A stretch of DNA of 64,000 bases from Neobacillus cucumis (GCF_016908975.1 NZ_JAFBEX010000006.1:124001-188000); one strand, 5' to 3'. Counted from the first letter of the stretch, positions 47,151 to 57,498 are shown. Translations and numbers: made by a program. The notes: generated from the letters alone by a model not told the origin.

Positions 47151-49295
47151 TTATTTTACAATAATCGTATCAAGATTCACGCCGGTAGCGGACTTTTTAA
47201 CTCCTGTGGCTGCTTTTCCAGTCCATTCAATGGTTAATACATGCCTACCTGCTGCGAGACCTGTTTTTGTATAATAGGTTTGTTTATAGAGATTAGAAGC
47301 AGAGTACAGACTTGTTGTTGTACTAACACCGTCTACTGTAATCTTAACCATTCCCTGTGATGCATACTTCGTACCTGTTAACGATACGGATGTGCCATTA
47401 AAGACAAACTGCGCCTTCGCTCCTGCCGTATTTGTTACCGCATAGGAGCCACCTGATGCACTTGTATTGCTTGAAGTGCTCCATGCAGGAACATAGCTAA
47501 TTTCCTTCGCTGTATTTTCATAGGTTGCCGCGGTTGCCCCTCTTTTGACCGTTGCTGTATAGCTTCCTGATCCACTGAACGCGGAAACATCTAAATAATA
47601 GGTGCCATCTGCTGAAGCAGTATACGTAAAGGTCTCACTAGATGTGGCGGCCTTTTCCGAGTAGGCCACAATTCCTGCACTGCTATTAACGGTTGTTGCG
47701 GTGTTATTGTATAGGTAAATATCAAAGTCTGTACCCGTTGCTCCAGATAAGGTTACAGTCACTCTTTCACCCTTTAATAGGTCCATAGAGTAAACATCAT
47801 CTTTGTCATTTGTCGCGTTGGCCGTAGTGGTTATACTGGTACCCGTGAATGGAATCCCCGGTATATCGCTGTCAGGCTGGTACGCAAGCGCCTTATCCGC
47901 TCTTGCCATACTGCCTGTTAATACTAGCCCTTGTAAGGAAGAAAGTGGGGTTGAAGCTTTCAAAATCGATTGCTTGATAACAGCTGGCGTATAGGTTGGA
48001 TACTTACTAAGTAATAGGGCTGCTTCCCCAGTGACATGTGGTGTCGCCATGGATGTACCGTTGTAATAATCATAAGCATCGGCATAATCTCCATAGAGTG
48101 GTGGTACTGAACTTAGGATACTGACACCAGGTGCAGCAATATCAACGCTTGTCGCACCATAGTCGGAGAAATCGGCAAGATTACCAGTGTTATCAATTGC
48201 CGCTACCGAGATAATATTTGGCAAATCATAGTTTGCTGGATAATGTGGTGTGACATCATTGTTTTCTCCATCATTTCCTGCTGCCGCTATAAATAGGGAG
48301 TTGGAATCTCTAATGGCATCGGATAATGCTTGACTGAAGCCGCCTCCACCCCATGAGTTGTTGGTGATTTTTACCCCTTTTGCCTTGGCATAATTGATGG
48401 CTAGAATCGCATCCGATGTATATCCCCCATCAGGTCCGATGAATTTAAGCGGCATGATTTTGACATTTGGTGCTAAACCGGTAACACCAACGGTATCAGC
48501 TGTTCCAGCAATCGTCCCGGAAACGTGCGTACCGTGTTCATCTCCGTCAGCCGAGTCAAATACAGTATTATCCTGATTAAAGAAGTCCCAGCCGTTGACG
48601 TCATCAATATACCCATTCTTATCATTGTCAATGCCATCGCCTGCAATCTCGCCTGGGTTTTTCCAGATTCGCGCCTTTAAGTCTGGATGGTTAATGTCTA
48701 CCCCTGTATCGATAACACCAATGACAACACTAGTACTTCCTTTGGTGAGTGCCCAAGCTCCTTCTGCACCAATATCAATACCAGCTTTACCATAAGAGCC
48801 CAAAATCGATTGACCTGTATTCTTCATTCCCCATAATTGGCCGTATAACGGGTCGGATACTGCATCTGGTTTTATGAGGTAGTTCGGTTCCGCATACTCG
48901 ACCTGCGTTGATGCATTTAGAGCATTAAGTACATCACTAATTGGAAGGTTTGCATTATAGGTTAATAGTTTTGTTGTGGAGTTATTTAAATTCTTTTTTG
49001 TTTTTAAATTATATTTCGATGCTAATGCACCTAGACTTTCTGTTGAGTAGGCATTTTTATATTTTACAATGACTTCTCCTTTTTTATATTGCTTGTTTGC
49101 ATTGTTTTTAAATGTTGCGGTTACTTTTTTGCTGTTTGGGTTTTTGGCTGGAATCTGAATAACTGAGTTGACCTTTTGTGATGCCTTTTTGAAATTTTTG
49201 GTTCCGCTTGGGTCATTATTTGCCGCAAAGGCTGGAATGCTGCTAGCAAGTAATAAACCGATACTTACTAATAATGCTGATGTCCTTTTCTTCAT
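47151..49295 (-). CDS. Secreted S8 subtilase with PPC and one C-terminal beta-sandwich domain
   Basis: 714 residues, a shorter relative of the 38633 protein. Signal peptide about 1-24, propeptide about 65-145 (VIVKYK, VEYAEPNYL), catalytic D196 (VIDTG), H254 (GDEHGTH), oxyanion N341 and S415 (GTSMATP), PPC domain about 475-580 (FDIYLYNN) and a single terminal module of about 125 residues ending LDTIIVK. The last module matches the first of the three in the larger subtilase. It ends next to the TnpB scar, where the 3' end of another copy survives. Confidence 0.92.
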   Translation of the reverse strand: MKKRTSALLVSIGLLLASSIPAFAANNDPSGTKNFKKASQKVNSVIQIPAKNPNSKKVTATFKNNANKQYKKGEVIVKYKNAYSTESLGALASKYNLKTKKNLNNSTTKLLTYNANLPISDVLNALNASTQVEYAEPNYLIKPDAVSDPLYGQLWGMKNTGQSILGSYGKAGIDIGAEGAWALTKGSTSVVIGVIDTGVDINHPDLKARIWKNPGEIAGDGIDNDKNGYIDDVNGWDFFNQDNTVFDSADGDEHGTHVSGTIAGTADTVGVTGLAPNVKIMPLKFIGPDGGYTSDAILAINYAKAKGVKITNNSWGGGGFSQALSDAIRDSNSLFIAAAGNDGENNDVTPHYPANYDLPNIISVAAIDNTGNLADFSDYGATSVDIAAPGVSILSSVPPLYGDYADAYDYYNGTSMATPHVTGEAALLLSKYPTYTPAVIKQSILKASTPLSSLQGLVLTGSMARADKALAYQPDSDIPGIPFTGTSITTTANATNDKDDVYSMDLLKGERVTVTLSGATGTDFDIYLYNNTATTVNSSAGIVAYSEKAATSSETFTYTASADGTYYLDVSAFSGSGSYTATVKRGATAATYENTAKEISYVPAWSTSSNTSASGGSYAVTNTAGAKAQFVFNGTSVSLTGTKYASQGMVKITVDGVSTTTSLYSASNLYKQTYYTKTGLAAGRHVLTIEWTGKAATGVKKSATGVNLDTIIVK

Positions 49296-49467
49296 ACCAT
49301 CTCTCCCATCGACTATTGAACTAGTAAAAAAACCATACGCGTCTAATATATTGACGTGGGTAGAACCTTATTACTACTTTTCGTTATATCGAATCATTTT
49401 TATTTTGGTCGTTTGAGATAACTATAGTAATGGGGATGAGAGGAATTTCTGATCAAAAGAGGATTAT

Positions 49468-49625
49468 GACCGTTTTGGAGAAAGAGTGGACGTTGTGGGC
49501 AATATAATTCGTTTTTGTGACCGTCTTGGTGAAAATGTGGACGCTACGGGCATTATAATTTGTTTCTGTGACCGTTTTGGTGAATAAGTGGACGCTGCGG
49601 TCAATATAAATTATTTTTGTGACCA
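49468..49625. repeat. Tandem 51-bp repeat array
   Basis: Units beginning GACCGTTTTGG (variants GACCGTCTTGG, GACCAT) start at 49468, 49519, 49570 and 49621, exactly 51 bp apart, sharing GTGGACG and AATATAATT or close variants. The plus-strand frame stays open through two units (DRFGERVDVVGNIIRFC) but has a stop in the third. A related array is at 57215-57320. Confidence 0.8.
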
Positions 49626-49667
49626 TATAAAAAAAAAGATCATATAACAGGCAGATTAAGCAAATAT

Positions 49668-49706
49668 AAAAAAGCGGAAAGAGTATCTTCCCACTCTTTC
49701 CGCTTT
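49668..49706 (-). terminator. Terminator of the 2019-residue protein gene
   Basis: AAAGCGGAAAGAGT and ACTCTTTCCGCTTT form a 14-bp stem with a T-rich tail on the minus strand. Confidence 0.9.
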
Positions 49707-49716
49707 CAATAACTTA

Positions 49717-52700
49717 TTAATTTTTCCCTTTTCCCGCTTCAACGTCAAAGGTCAATTCCGAACGTGCCTCATAGTAATTCGACATCAATCCGGTATTATG
49801 TTTGTCCTTTGCTTCCACGACCATCGTGTAAGTGCCAGGAGTTTTCGCAGTCCAAGTTAGCGTGTTGCTTGCCCCGAAGTTCTGCTTGTAAATTGTATCT
49901 CCCTTTTTATCGATAATATAGAAACGATATTCAGGTGTTCTGCTTCCTTCAGAGCTTGCGTTAAACACAATAGCTTCTCTAAATACCTGTGTACCAGGCT
50001 TAGCTGTTGTGACACTTACCTTGCTCACTTTTTCGTCTGTTACTTTTACCTCAGCTGGTGCACTAGTATTACCTGCCGCATCGACAGCGGTAATGGAAAT
50101 CATAGAACCGGCTGTTTGCGGCGGAGCTATATCAATGGTGTAAGTACCATCGAATCCGGCTGTGGTCGTGCCAATTTTTGTACCATTCACCTTAGCAACA
50201 ACAGTGGCATTTGCCTCCGCCGTTCCAGTAATGACTTCATCGTTATCGTTTACTGGGTTGATGCTTGGTGCGTCAGGTGCGGTTACATCGATTACGGTTA
50301 CTTCAACCGCAGGACTATTATTTCCAGCGGAATCTATTGCCGTAACAGAAATTTTGGTTCCTGCAATTTGCTTCGGAATAGAGATTGTAAATATACCATC
50401 TTCTCCTGCAGTTGCGCTTCCCTTTTCTTCGCCATCGACCATCGCTTTTACAGTCGCTTTTGCTTCCGCTGTACCCGTAATGGTTTCATCCGCATCGGTT
50501 ACCGGTTTAACCATTGGTGCGTCAGGTGCTAAAGTATCGATTCCCACCAATTCCTTCGTATCTCTGACACGAATTCGGGTCCCTTCTGCAAACGCTCCAG
50601 AAAGGCCGACTGCTTCTAATGTCTCGCCGACTTTTAGAACTGGTACTGGACCGCTCTGGTTGACAATGTATCCATCGGTAAAGACTAATACATCACCCGA
50701 ACCATCATTAATGACATAGGAATTATCGTCATACTTAGAAACGACTTTACCTTTTACCTTCACTAGCAGCCCTTGGTTGGCAGCAGATGTTGCTTCACCT
50801 GTAGCTACGGTTTTCGGCTGAATTGGATCGCCTGTACCGGTTTTTATCACATCGTTTGTAAAACTAGTAAACTCTAGCTCTTTGTTATTTTCAAATGTCT
50901 TGACGTGACCATAGACACGTACTTTGTCGCCTGGTTTCAGTGATCCTGATGGAACTTCTTGGAATGCCATCATACCGCCGGTTTCATCCTGAAGGTAGAA
51001 GGCATCGAAGAATACGTCTGCTCCTGTCGTCACTGTACCTTCTACAACAACATCTGTGTTGTCATCTAGTTTACGGACATCGGCAATTTTAGACACTTTT
51101 GTTTCACGATGCGCTAACCAGTTGATGGCATTTAACGTGAATTCATCGTTTCCTTTTGGCTCATATGATTCATCCATTTGTTTGTCATTGAAGATGTTCA
51201 TACCGGAAACAATGATGCGTCCGTTTGTGCCAATTTCTTCGGAGGCAATTAACGGAATCGTCGAACCGCCAGTATCATCGGAAACTGCATCATAGGTGTA
51301 TCCGCCTTTAATATTGCCTTGATAAGTTGTGTCATTTCCTTTGGCAAGGATGGTTACCTTATCAGATGCTGCGAGCGGCTGGTTGTTAGCTCCAGATAAG
51401 CTTGTTCCGCTGTAATAGTCAATAAACGATACGCGGTCGGTAATGAAGTTAGATACTAAGCCTGGATGCACGCGAACGGCATAAGGGCTGACCGTTGGAT
51501 CGCTCCAGAAGTTACCGCTCTTGCTTAAGTCAAAGACGCCATCATTCCCCATCCGAATCGCCGAGCCCATGTCAGTGAGAAGGGCGTTGTTCATGGTAGG
51601 ATCGGTGCTGTTATTGCTCTTGCCTGCCATTAATAAGGAACCGCCATTTTGCACGAACTTCGCCACAGCAGCATCTTCCGCTGCGGTTAGTGCTGTTCTG
51701 GTGTGTGTGAGCACGAGTACCTTCACATTACTTAATACTTCATCTGTAAGTGCTGATTTATTTTCAGCGACTGTATAGCCTTCTTTTTGCAGCATCTGTG
51801 TGAAGGATTTTAAGTTATCCTTGTACGTTCCGCTGTCGGCTGACGTATTTTCATTGCCATGCGCGGCATCAATTAAAACTTTCACGCCGAGCGGCTCTTT
51901 AATTTTGACTGGTAAAACAAACTGCGTATCGCCTAGATCGAGACCGTCCAAGGAACTTACAACCGCAATAATCTTACGGTCACCGGTTAATGGAGCAGCC
52001 CATGTTGCTGATGCGGTCGCAGAGCTCTTCGGAAGAATCGAAGAAATGCTATTAGTGCCGATTAGATTTTCTTGTTTGACTTCATCATAATAGAAATCAA
52101 CTTTTAAATTTTTCACTACTTGTGTTCCGTTGTTGGCCACCGTTGCTTTTAATGCAGCCGGGTTGCCGCCAATGATGACGCCGCCGTCTACATCAATGCT
52201 GTTGACTTTGACATCGACTGGTTCTTCTTTTGACCAGATTGGCGAAGAATAGATTCGCTCGCCGTCCATTTGCGTTACTTTTACCACAAACCATTGCTGG
52301 CCGCCGGTAACGGTATAGGTTGGATTCCAAGTGAAGTCTTTCGTCATTGGCTCATAAGAATCGACTACCCTACCGCCATTTGTAATTAATTCTACTTTTT
52401 GAATTCTATCATCTGATTTATAGCTTGTTGGAAGATAGCTATAATCTGTATCGTTATGCGCTTCTGCTACATAATCGCTACCTTTAATATCAAACTTCAG
52501 TGTTTTGCTGTCGACCGTTGAACCCATGTAATAGCCATTCGCTAAGACGTCTAGGGTGAAGTTCGGATCTTCTTCCATATAGACGCGCATATTGCGCATG
52601 GAGTGAAGTAGTGATGCCTGCGAAAGGTCGCTTGCTACGATGACCGTACGGGCATTGACTTGGCCCCACGTACCTTCATGGTTGTCCTCACCGTAAGTTG

Positions 52701-55700
52701 GTGCGACATGCCAGCCTAAATCTAGAGCAGAGTAGAATTTCCCTTCCGCGTTAGCGTAGCCGTAGTGTCCGGAACCATTTCCTACTTCTAACATGGTAAA
52801 TAGCTTATCTACATTGGCATCATAAGGCTTAAAGTTGTTAAACGCATTGGCTGACATATCCGGGTGGTTGAATTGACCCACGATATCGTCATATGTCATG
52901 ACCCATGCATAGTACTGGCTTAAGTCTTGGTATTGCTTGCCGTTGATGTTTCGGTCGATAAAGTTATCGGTACCGAAGATGTTGGAGTGACCCCATGTAG
53001 TTGACGTCATCTCAAATGCTGGGAAGACAACATAGTCACCATCTTTTGTGTATTGCTTTGCAAGATCTTTTGTTAGCTGCCAATCAGAGCCGCCTGAACG
53101 CTCCGGCACCGACTTACCGTCTGCTGTTTTACGCTCTACGGTGTCCGTTCCCAATTTTTCTGGGTCAATATCATGTGAATGATCGGAAAAAGCAAACCAG
53201 TCATAATGATGGAATTTCCCTGCTTTTAACGCATCTTCAGGCGTACCTGCCGCGTCATGAGAAATGTTGGTGTGGTTATGCGTCGTCCCGCGGTAGTGAT
53301 TTCCGCCAGTAAAACGAGGCACCACATCAAAGGTCCATGTTTTTTCTGATAGGTTGCCTTTTGTGTCCTTTGCCGCGACCTTAACGGTATGTTTGCCTAG
53401 CGCGAGGTCGTCCTGCGGCGTATATTTTACCTGTGTTTTGCTGATGGTTGCCGCTGGCGCTGTAAGTTCTTTTCCATCCAACCACAATTGCACTGTTGTT
53501 TGGTCAACGCCGCTTGCATCGTCAATCATAGCGGAAATCTCAGGTTTTGGACTTTCTACTTGGGTCGTATCCTGCGGTGTAAACCCTGAAATTTCTGGTC
53601 CTGTTATGTCATCGATTAAGCTGACTTTGTACGGAGCAGTGCTTGACCCTGCCGATTGGACTTGGGCACCTGCTTTTGCTTCCATATAATATTCGAATCC
53701 GCTTTGCGGCACGTTAGCTGCTGGTAATGTAGCGGTATAACGTCCATCGCCGCCGTTTACCATAGCTAGTGCAGTGTAGTCGTTGGTTCCTGTTGCTCGG
53801 TAGTAAACCGTTACAGACTCCGCACCGTCAGCATTCGCTTCGAATTCAACATTTGTGTCCTTGTAGACTTGCGTTAACGCCGTATGGGTGATCCCTAACA
53901 TGGACGCAATGTCTTTTACATCACGAGGGTACACTTGGTAACCGTTCGTTGCTGATGCGTTAGTTGTATATTGTCCTAGGACACCTGTTACGGTATAGCT
54001 TTTTCCGGCAACAAGGTCTGTGTCAGGTTTGATTCCCGTTGCGGCCATAACCCTTAGGGTAGTGGCCTTACTGTTGTCATCGACAAAAGTAACATTGTAG
54101 TTTGCACCTGATGCGGCCACGGCGGAAACTTTTCCTGTTACGGTAACAAGGCTGCCTTCGAGCGGTTCAGCCGTCGTGAATGTGTTTAAGTCATTGATTG
54201 TAACGGTTTTGGCTGTTGGAATTGGATTTCCTTCACTTATTTTATCTATCGAAGTTGGTTCAAATTCCGTTAAGCCATTGTAATAGAGGACCTTACCCGT
54301 TATGCGGACCTTGTCCCCTTTTTGAATCTGGTAGCCTAAATCAAGAGAAGTACTAAAGATATTGATGCCGGCTGTATCGTCTTGGATGTAAAGATTTTGC
54401 GCTTGTGTTCCAAGGATTTGGTTATTAACTGTAGCCACACCTTCAATGGTAAAGTACTTATTCACATTGACTGGCTGCCCTTTTGTATCGGATGCACGAA
54501 CGTCTGCAATTTTTGTTATAGCGGTTGTATCGGCTTTCGATACAGATACCGGATTACTTTGCAGCATGATTCCTTTTGCAGTGCTGGTGGTTTGTGTTAC
54601 GTAAACAGTGTTAGGCGCATTGTTAATGGTAATTGTGAAGTCACCTGATGTGCCCGCCGTAATCGCTTGTGTGTTTAATTTTTCTGTTGCTGCTTCATTT
54701 GCGTACACATTGATGTCTGCATTGGCAGCAGCTGTACCTGTGCCGCCAATTAGTGTACCGACTCCGTTTGTTACGGAATAGCTTAGTTTGGCTTGAGTTA
54801 AGGATGTGCTTGCGGCGGCTGCATCGATTTGGATGGCCGCACTTTCATCTAATCCGGATTGTGTCGCCGCTATAAAGACGGATGCTAGTGCTTTGTCTGT
54901 TGTGAAGCTAATCTCAAAAGCACCGTTTGAATCAGCCGTTGCGTTTCCAAGTGCCGTTCCTTTGGCTGAAGTTTCATACACTTTTACGGTCGAACCAGCT
55001 TCTGCTGCTTCTGCTTTTCCGGTCACTTTTACAGTCGTACCGTCTTTTAGGAATTGAATGTTATTTCCTTTTGGCTGCAGACTGGTGACTGCTGCCATAG
55101 GTGCTTCTGTGGGACTTGCCGTGTTTCGTGGAGCTGCAACTGCTCCTACGTAGAAGTCAGCGGCGTTATCATCTGAATCCCAGGCATTTCCTTTGCCAGG
55201 GGCTGGGTCTACATTTGCGTAAGGTCTGCGTTGTGCACTCTTTGTTGCAGATATGGTAGCTGTCGGTCCAGTTGATCCTTCATAAGCATTTGTTCCAGAT
55301 CCATATCCAACAAAATCAATAGCACCTGTTGGTGTTGGATCAGTCAATGCAGTAGTAGAATTTATTAAAACCACTTTCCCCGCACCTGCTGCCATCGGAA
55401 TAGTCCCAGTTTTGTCAGCGCTAGGTAACGGTTTGTCAGTTACTGTGGTACCAGCTGCCTCTTGAATTAAGTAATATCCATGAGATTTAATGGTTCCTTC
55501 TAGAGCAGTAATACTCCATGCTTTACCTGTTGAACTTGCATATTGAACTGACCATCCCTCCAGAGAAACATCAGTATCGGTTGGATTGTATAGTTCAATA
55601 AAGTCATTCGAATAAATGGCCCCACTGTTACCTCCACCCCCATAAACCTGAGAGATAACGACATGATCAGCCTGTTCCGCCTGCGCTTTACCTATCAAAC

Positions 55701-55776
55701 TGCTCGGCAAGAACGTACTAATCAATAGAAGCGCTGCCATGAACGAACTCGTCCACTTCTTATTCTTCCCCTTCAT
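49717..55776 (-). CDS. Giant secreted multidomain protein: lamin-tail domain, OB folds, PHP-type phosphoesterase, GATase-like and Ig-like domains
   Basis: 2019 residues with a signal peptide (about 1-33). Approximate order: lamin-tail domain (37-215, HVVISQVYGGGGNSGAIYSN); Ig-like modules (225-410); two OB-fold-like modules of the YhcR type (415-640, ADVRASDTKGQPVNVNKYFT); Ig-like modules (645-820). Next come a CehA/McbA-like PHP domain (823-1190, HYRGTTHNHTN, FSDHSHDID, GQFNHPD, YGEDNHEG), a GATase/DUF4350-like domain (1295-1545, VLIDAAHGNE), another OB fold (1550-1700) and three Ig-like modules (1752-2015). The histidines of the PHP part suggest a metal-dependent phosphoesterase, perhaps acting on extracellular DNA or phosphodiesters. 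GGAGAATGA precedes the ATG. Substrate not known. Confidence 0.82.
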   Translation of the reverse strand: MKGKNKKWTSSFMAALLLISTFLPSSLIGKAQAEQADHVVISQVYGGGGNSGAIYSNDFIELYNPTDTDVSLEGWSVQYASSTGKAWSITALEGTIKSHGYYLIQEAAGTTVTDKPLPSADKTGTIPMAAGAGKVVLINSTTALTDPTPTGAIDFVGYGSGTNAYEGSTGPTATISATKSAQRRPYANVDPAPGKGNAWDSDDNAADFYVGAVAAPRNTASPTEAPMAAVTSLQPKGNNIQFLKDGTTVKVTGKAEAAEAGSTVKVYETSAKGTALGNATADSNGAFEISFTTDKALASVFIAATQSGLDESAAIQIDAAAASTSLTQAKLSYSVTNGVGTLIGGTGTAAANADINVYANEAATEKLNTQAITAGTSGDFTITINNAPNTVYVTQTTSTAKGIMLQSNPVSVSKADTTAITKIADVRASDTKGQPVNVNKYFTIEGVATVNNQILGTQAQNLYIQDDTAGINIFSTSLDLGYQIQKGDKVRITGKVLYYNGLTEFEPTSIDKISEGNPIPTAKTVTINDLNTFTTAEPLEGSLVTVTGKVSAVAASGANYNVTFVDDNSKATTLRVMAATGIKPDTDLVAGKSYTVTGVLGQYTTNASATNGYQVYPRDVKDIASMLGITHTALTQVYKDTNVEFEANADGAESVTVYYRATGTNDYTALAMVNGGDGRYTATLPAANVPQSGFEYYMEAKAGAQVQSAGSSTAPYKVSLIDDITGPEISGFTPQDTTQVESPKPEISAMIDDASGVDQTTVQLWLDGKELTAPAATISKTQVKYTPQDDLALGKHTVKVAAKDTKGNLSEKTWTFDVVPRFTGGNHYRGTTHNHTNISHDAAGTPEDALKAGKFHHYDWFAFSDHSHDIDPEKLGTDTVERKTADGKSVPERSGGSDWQLTKDLAKQYTKDGDYVVFPAFEMTSTTWGHSNIFGTDNFIDRNINGKQYQDLSQYYAWVMTYDDIVGQFNHPDMSANAFNNFKPYDANVDKLFTMLEVGNGSGHYGYANAEGKFYSALDLGWHVAPTYGEDNHEGTWGQVNARTVIVASDLSQASLLHSMRNMRVYMEEDPNFTLDVLANGYYMGSTVDSKTLKFDIKGSDYVAEAHNDTDYSYLPTSYKSDDRIQKVELITNGGRVVDSYEPMTKDFTWNPTYTVTGGQQWFVVKVTQMDGERIYSSPIWSKEEPVDVKVNSIDVDGGVIIGGNPAALKATVANNGTQVVKNLKVDFYYDEVKQENLIGTNSISSILPKSSATASATWAAPLTGDRKIIAVVSSLDGLDLGDTQFVLPVKIKEPLGVKVLIDAAHGNENTSADSGTYKDNLKSFTQMLQKEGYTVAENKSALTDEVLSNVKVLVLTHTRTALTAAEDAAVAKFVQNGGSLLMAGKSNNSTDPTMNNALLTDMGSAIRMGNDGVFDLSKSGNFWSDPTVSPYAVRVHPGLVSNFITDRVSFIDYYSGTSLSGANNQPLAASDKVTILAKGNDTTYQGNIKGGYTYDAVSDDTGGSTIPLIASEEIGTNGRIIVSGMNIFNDKQMDESYEPKGNDEFTLNAINWLAHRETKVSKIADVRKLDDNTDVVVEGTVTTGADVFFDAFYLQDETGGMMAFQEVPSGSLKPGDKVRVYGHVKTFENNKELEFTSFTNDVIKTGTGDPIQPKTVATGEATSAANQGLLVKVKGKVVSKYDDNSYVINDGSGDVLVFTDGYIVNQSGPVPVLKVGETLEAVGLSGAFAEGTRIRVRDTKELVGIDTLAPDAPMVKPVTDADETITGTAEAKATVKAMVDGEEKGSATAGEDGIFTISIPKQIAGTKISVTAIDSAGNNSPAVEVTVIDVTAPDAPSINPVNDNDEVITGTAEANATVVAKVNGTKIGTTTAGFDGTYTIDIAPPQTAGSMISITAVDAAGNTSAPAEVKVTDEKVSKVSVTTAKPGTQVFREAIVFNASSEGSRTPEYRFYIIDKKGDTIYKQNFGASNTLTWTAKTPGTYTMVVEAKDKHNTGLMSNYYEARSELTFDVEAGKGKN

Positions 55777-56020
55777 TCATTCTCCGCCCTTTTTTATATA
55801 TTTTTTTAGAAAAATATCTCTATCTATCGCCCCACTTTCAGATATTTCTAAATTACACTTCTATTCTATAAAATATTTTTTTGAAATTATATACAATTTA
55901 CAATCTTTACACAGAATTAATGTTAGAAAGTATAACCAAAGATATACAAGTACCTATAAATGTGATTATATGAAAGAAAAACTTATTTCGTTATAGTTTT
56001 TAGGGGGCTATTTGGTTTTG

Positions 56021-57187
56021 ATGACTAGACATATTCCATTCATTTCTACTCTATTATCTCTTTTACTAGCTGCAGTTATTTTCTCACCTAAGCCAACGGA
56101 AGCCCATTCCTATAGCGCTGGCTATACCAAAATCACAATGGACAGTAAAAAAACGCAGCTAGTTTTTACCCTTGATACGTTATCCATTATTGAATTAATA
56201 CCCGGAATTGACGCAAACAAAAACTTTGTCCTTGAAAAATCAGAAATCAAAAAGAATCAGCATCATTTGAATGAGTTAATCGAAGAGGGTCTTACCCTTG
56301 ATAAAGGAAATAAGGAACAAACGCCAAAGATTACAGCCATGAAGCTTGTGAAAAAGGAAAACAAAGAATATTTGTCCACTTATATGACCTTCCCGGCTTT
56401 CTCACCAGGGGAAACCATTGAATTTAATGATGGTTTTTATTATAACGACACGGGTACCAACTATGTCGACCTGATCACGGCTTCAATCTACGGGGAATCG
56501 AGTGAGGGCGTGTTACAAGGTAAAGATCGTACTTGGACGGTTTTAGTCACGGAGGTTCAGCAAGAGCAAGGGCAAACGACACAGCCTGATACAACGCATG
56601 TCCAGCCTAAGGCGACGGCAAAGCCTGCTGAAAAAACGACTTCGACATCGTGGTTTTCTTTTTTTAAATTAGGCATGCTTCATATCTTAACGGGCTATGA
56701 TCATCTGCTATTCCTTTTGGCCCTGCTGCTGCGAAAGCAATCCTTTAAACAGTATGCGGCGATTGTCACGTCATTCACGATTGCCCATAGTATTTCGCTC
56801 AGTCTGGCCGTTTTAGGCTGGGTCACACTGCCATCGCGGTTTGTCGAGGCAGCGATTGCCTTTAGTATTTGTTATGTTGCGCTTGAGAATATTTTTCGAA
56901 AAGAAATCCGCTTTCGCTGGAGTATCACCTTCCTGTTTGGCTTGATTCACGGCCTCGGCTTTGCGACCCTTTTAAAAGAAATGCCTATTCCAAATAGCCA
57001 TTTGGCTGTAGCGCTTGTGAATTTCAACCTCGGCATTGAAGCGGTCCAGCTCTCAATTGTGCTCGTCCTGCTACCGTTGTTAGCGTACCTGTATATGTTA
57101 CGAAATTCTAGTAAAATCGTTATCTATGGTTCGTACGCAATTGTAGCTTTAGGCGCGACTTGGCTGTTCCAACGAATTTTTCTATGA
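56021..57187 (+). CDS. HupE/UreJ-like membrane protein with extracytoplasmic domain
   Basis: A signal peptide is followed by about 190 extracytoplasmic residues with a D-rich segment (PGIDANKNFVLEKSEI, EF-hand-like) and a Q/T/P-rich linker, then six to seven helices of the HupE/UreJ type: MLHILTGYDHLLFLLALLL, FTIAHSISLSLA, RFVEAAIAFSICYVALENI and LIHGLGFATLL. The conserved histidines and aspartate in helices suggest metal (nickel or other) transport. Start chosen at ATG 56021; TTG codons at 56012 and 56018 are closer to the AGGGGG site and remain possible. Confidence 0.8.
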   Translation: MTRHIPFISTLLSLLLAAVIFSPKPTEAHSYSAGYTKITMDSKKTQLVFTLDTLSIIELIPGIDANKNFVLEKSEIKKNQHHLNELIEEGLTLDKGNKEQTPKITAMKLVKKENKEYLSTYMTFPAFSPGETIEFNDGFYYNDTGTNYVDLITASIYGESSEGVLQGKDRTWTVLVTEVQQEQGQTTQPDTTHVQPKATAKPAEKTTSTSWFSFFKLGMLHILTGYDHLLFLLALLLRKQSFKQYAAIVTSFTIAHSISLSLAVLGWVTLPSRFVEAAIAFSICYVALENIFRKEIRFRWSITFLFGLIHGLGFATLLKEMPIPNSHLAVALVNFNLGIEAVQLSIVLVLLPLLAYLYMLRNSSKIVIYGSYAIVALGATWLFQRIFL

Positions 57188-57214
57188 GACTAGCCTTTAT
57201 ATAAAGGTATTTGT

Positions 57215-57320
57215 GATCGTTTTGGTAGAAAAGGAGCTGAAACGGGTAATATAATTGGTTATTTTGACCATCTCCGAAAAAATAAAGCTGCTTCGGTCAC
57301 AATAAATTTTTTATGATGAC
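57215..57320. repeat. 51-bp repeat array, second location
   Basis: GATCGTTTTGG at 57215, GACCATCTCCG at 57266 and GACCACC at 57318 are 51 and 52 bp apart and share GGGTAATATAATT-like cores with the array at 49468. Both arrays lie just downstream of the 3' end of a secreted- or membrane-protein gene. Confidence 0.7.
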
Positions 57321-57344
57321 CACCTAAAAGTAATGAAAGACGCA

Positions 57345-57378
57345 AAGGGCAAAATTAGTAGAATTTTGCCCTTTTTTC
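57345..57378 (+). terminator. Terminator of the HupE-like gene
   Basis: AAGGGCAAAATT and AATTTTGCCCTT form a 12-bp stem followed by TTTT. Confidence 0.9.
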
Positions 57379-57498
57379 TATGCAAATTCACCAAATAGTC
57401 TAAAATTCCTACGTATTTTGTAACTTTTCGACCTCGAGAAATTAGCAAACTATGGTAAAATTAATAAAAATATGAAAATATGAGGTGATTTTTACTAG

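Noticed and set aside
49468-49625. Regular 51-bp repeats considered as a CRISPR array
   Set aside because: The units diverge along their whole length, without a conserved repeat separated by unique spacers, and no cas gene is present.
50162-50719. 185-residue plus-strand open frame
   Set aside because: Antisense shadow of the Ig-like repeats of the 2019-residue protein; composition is a mirror of that gene.
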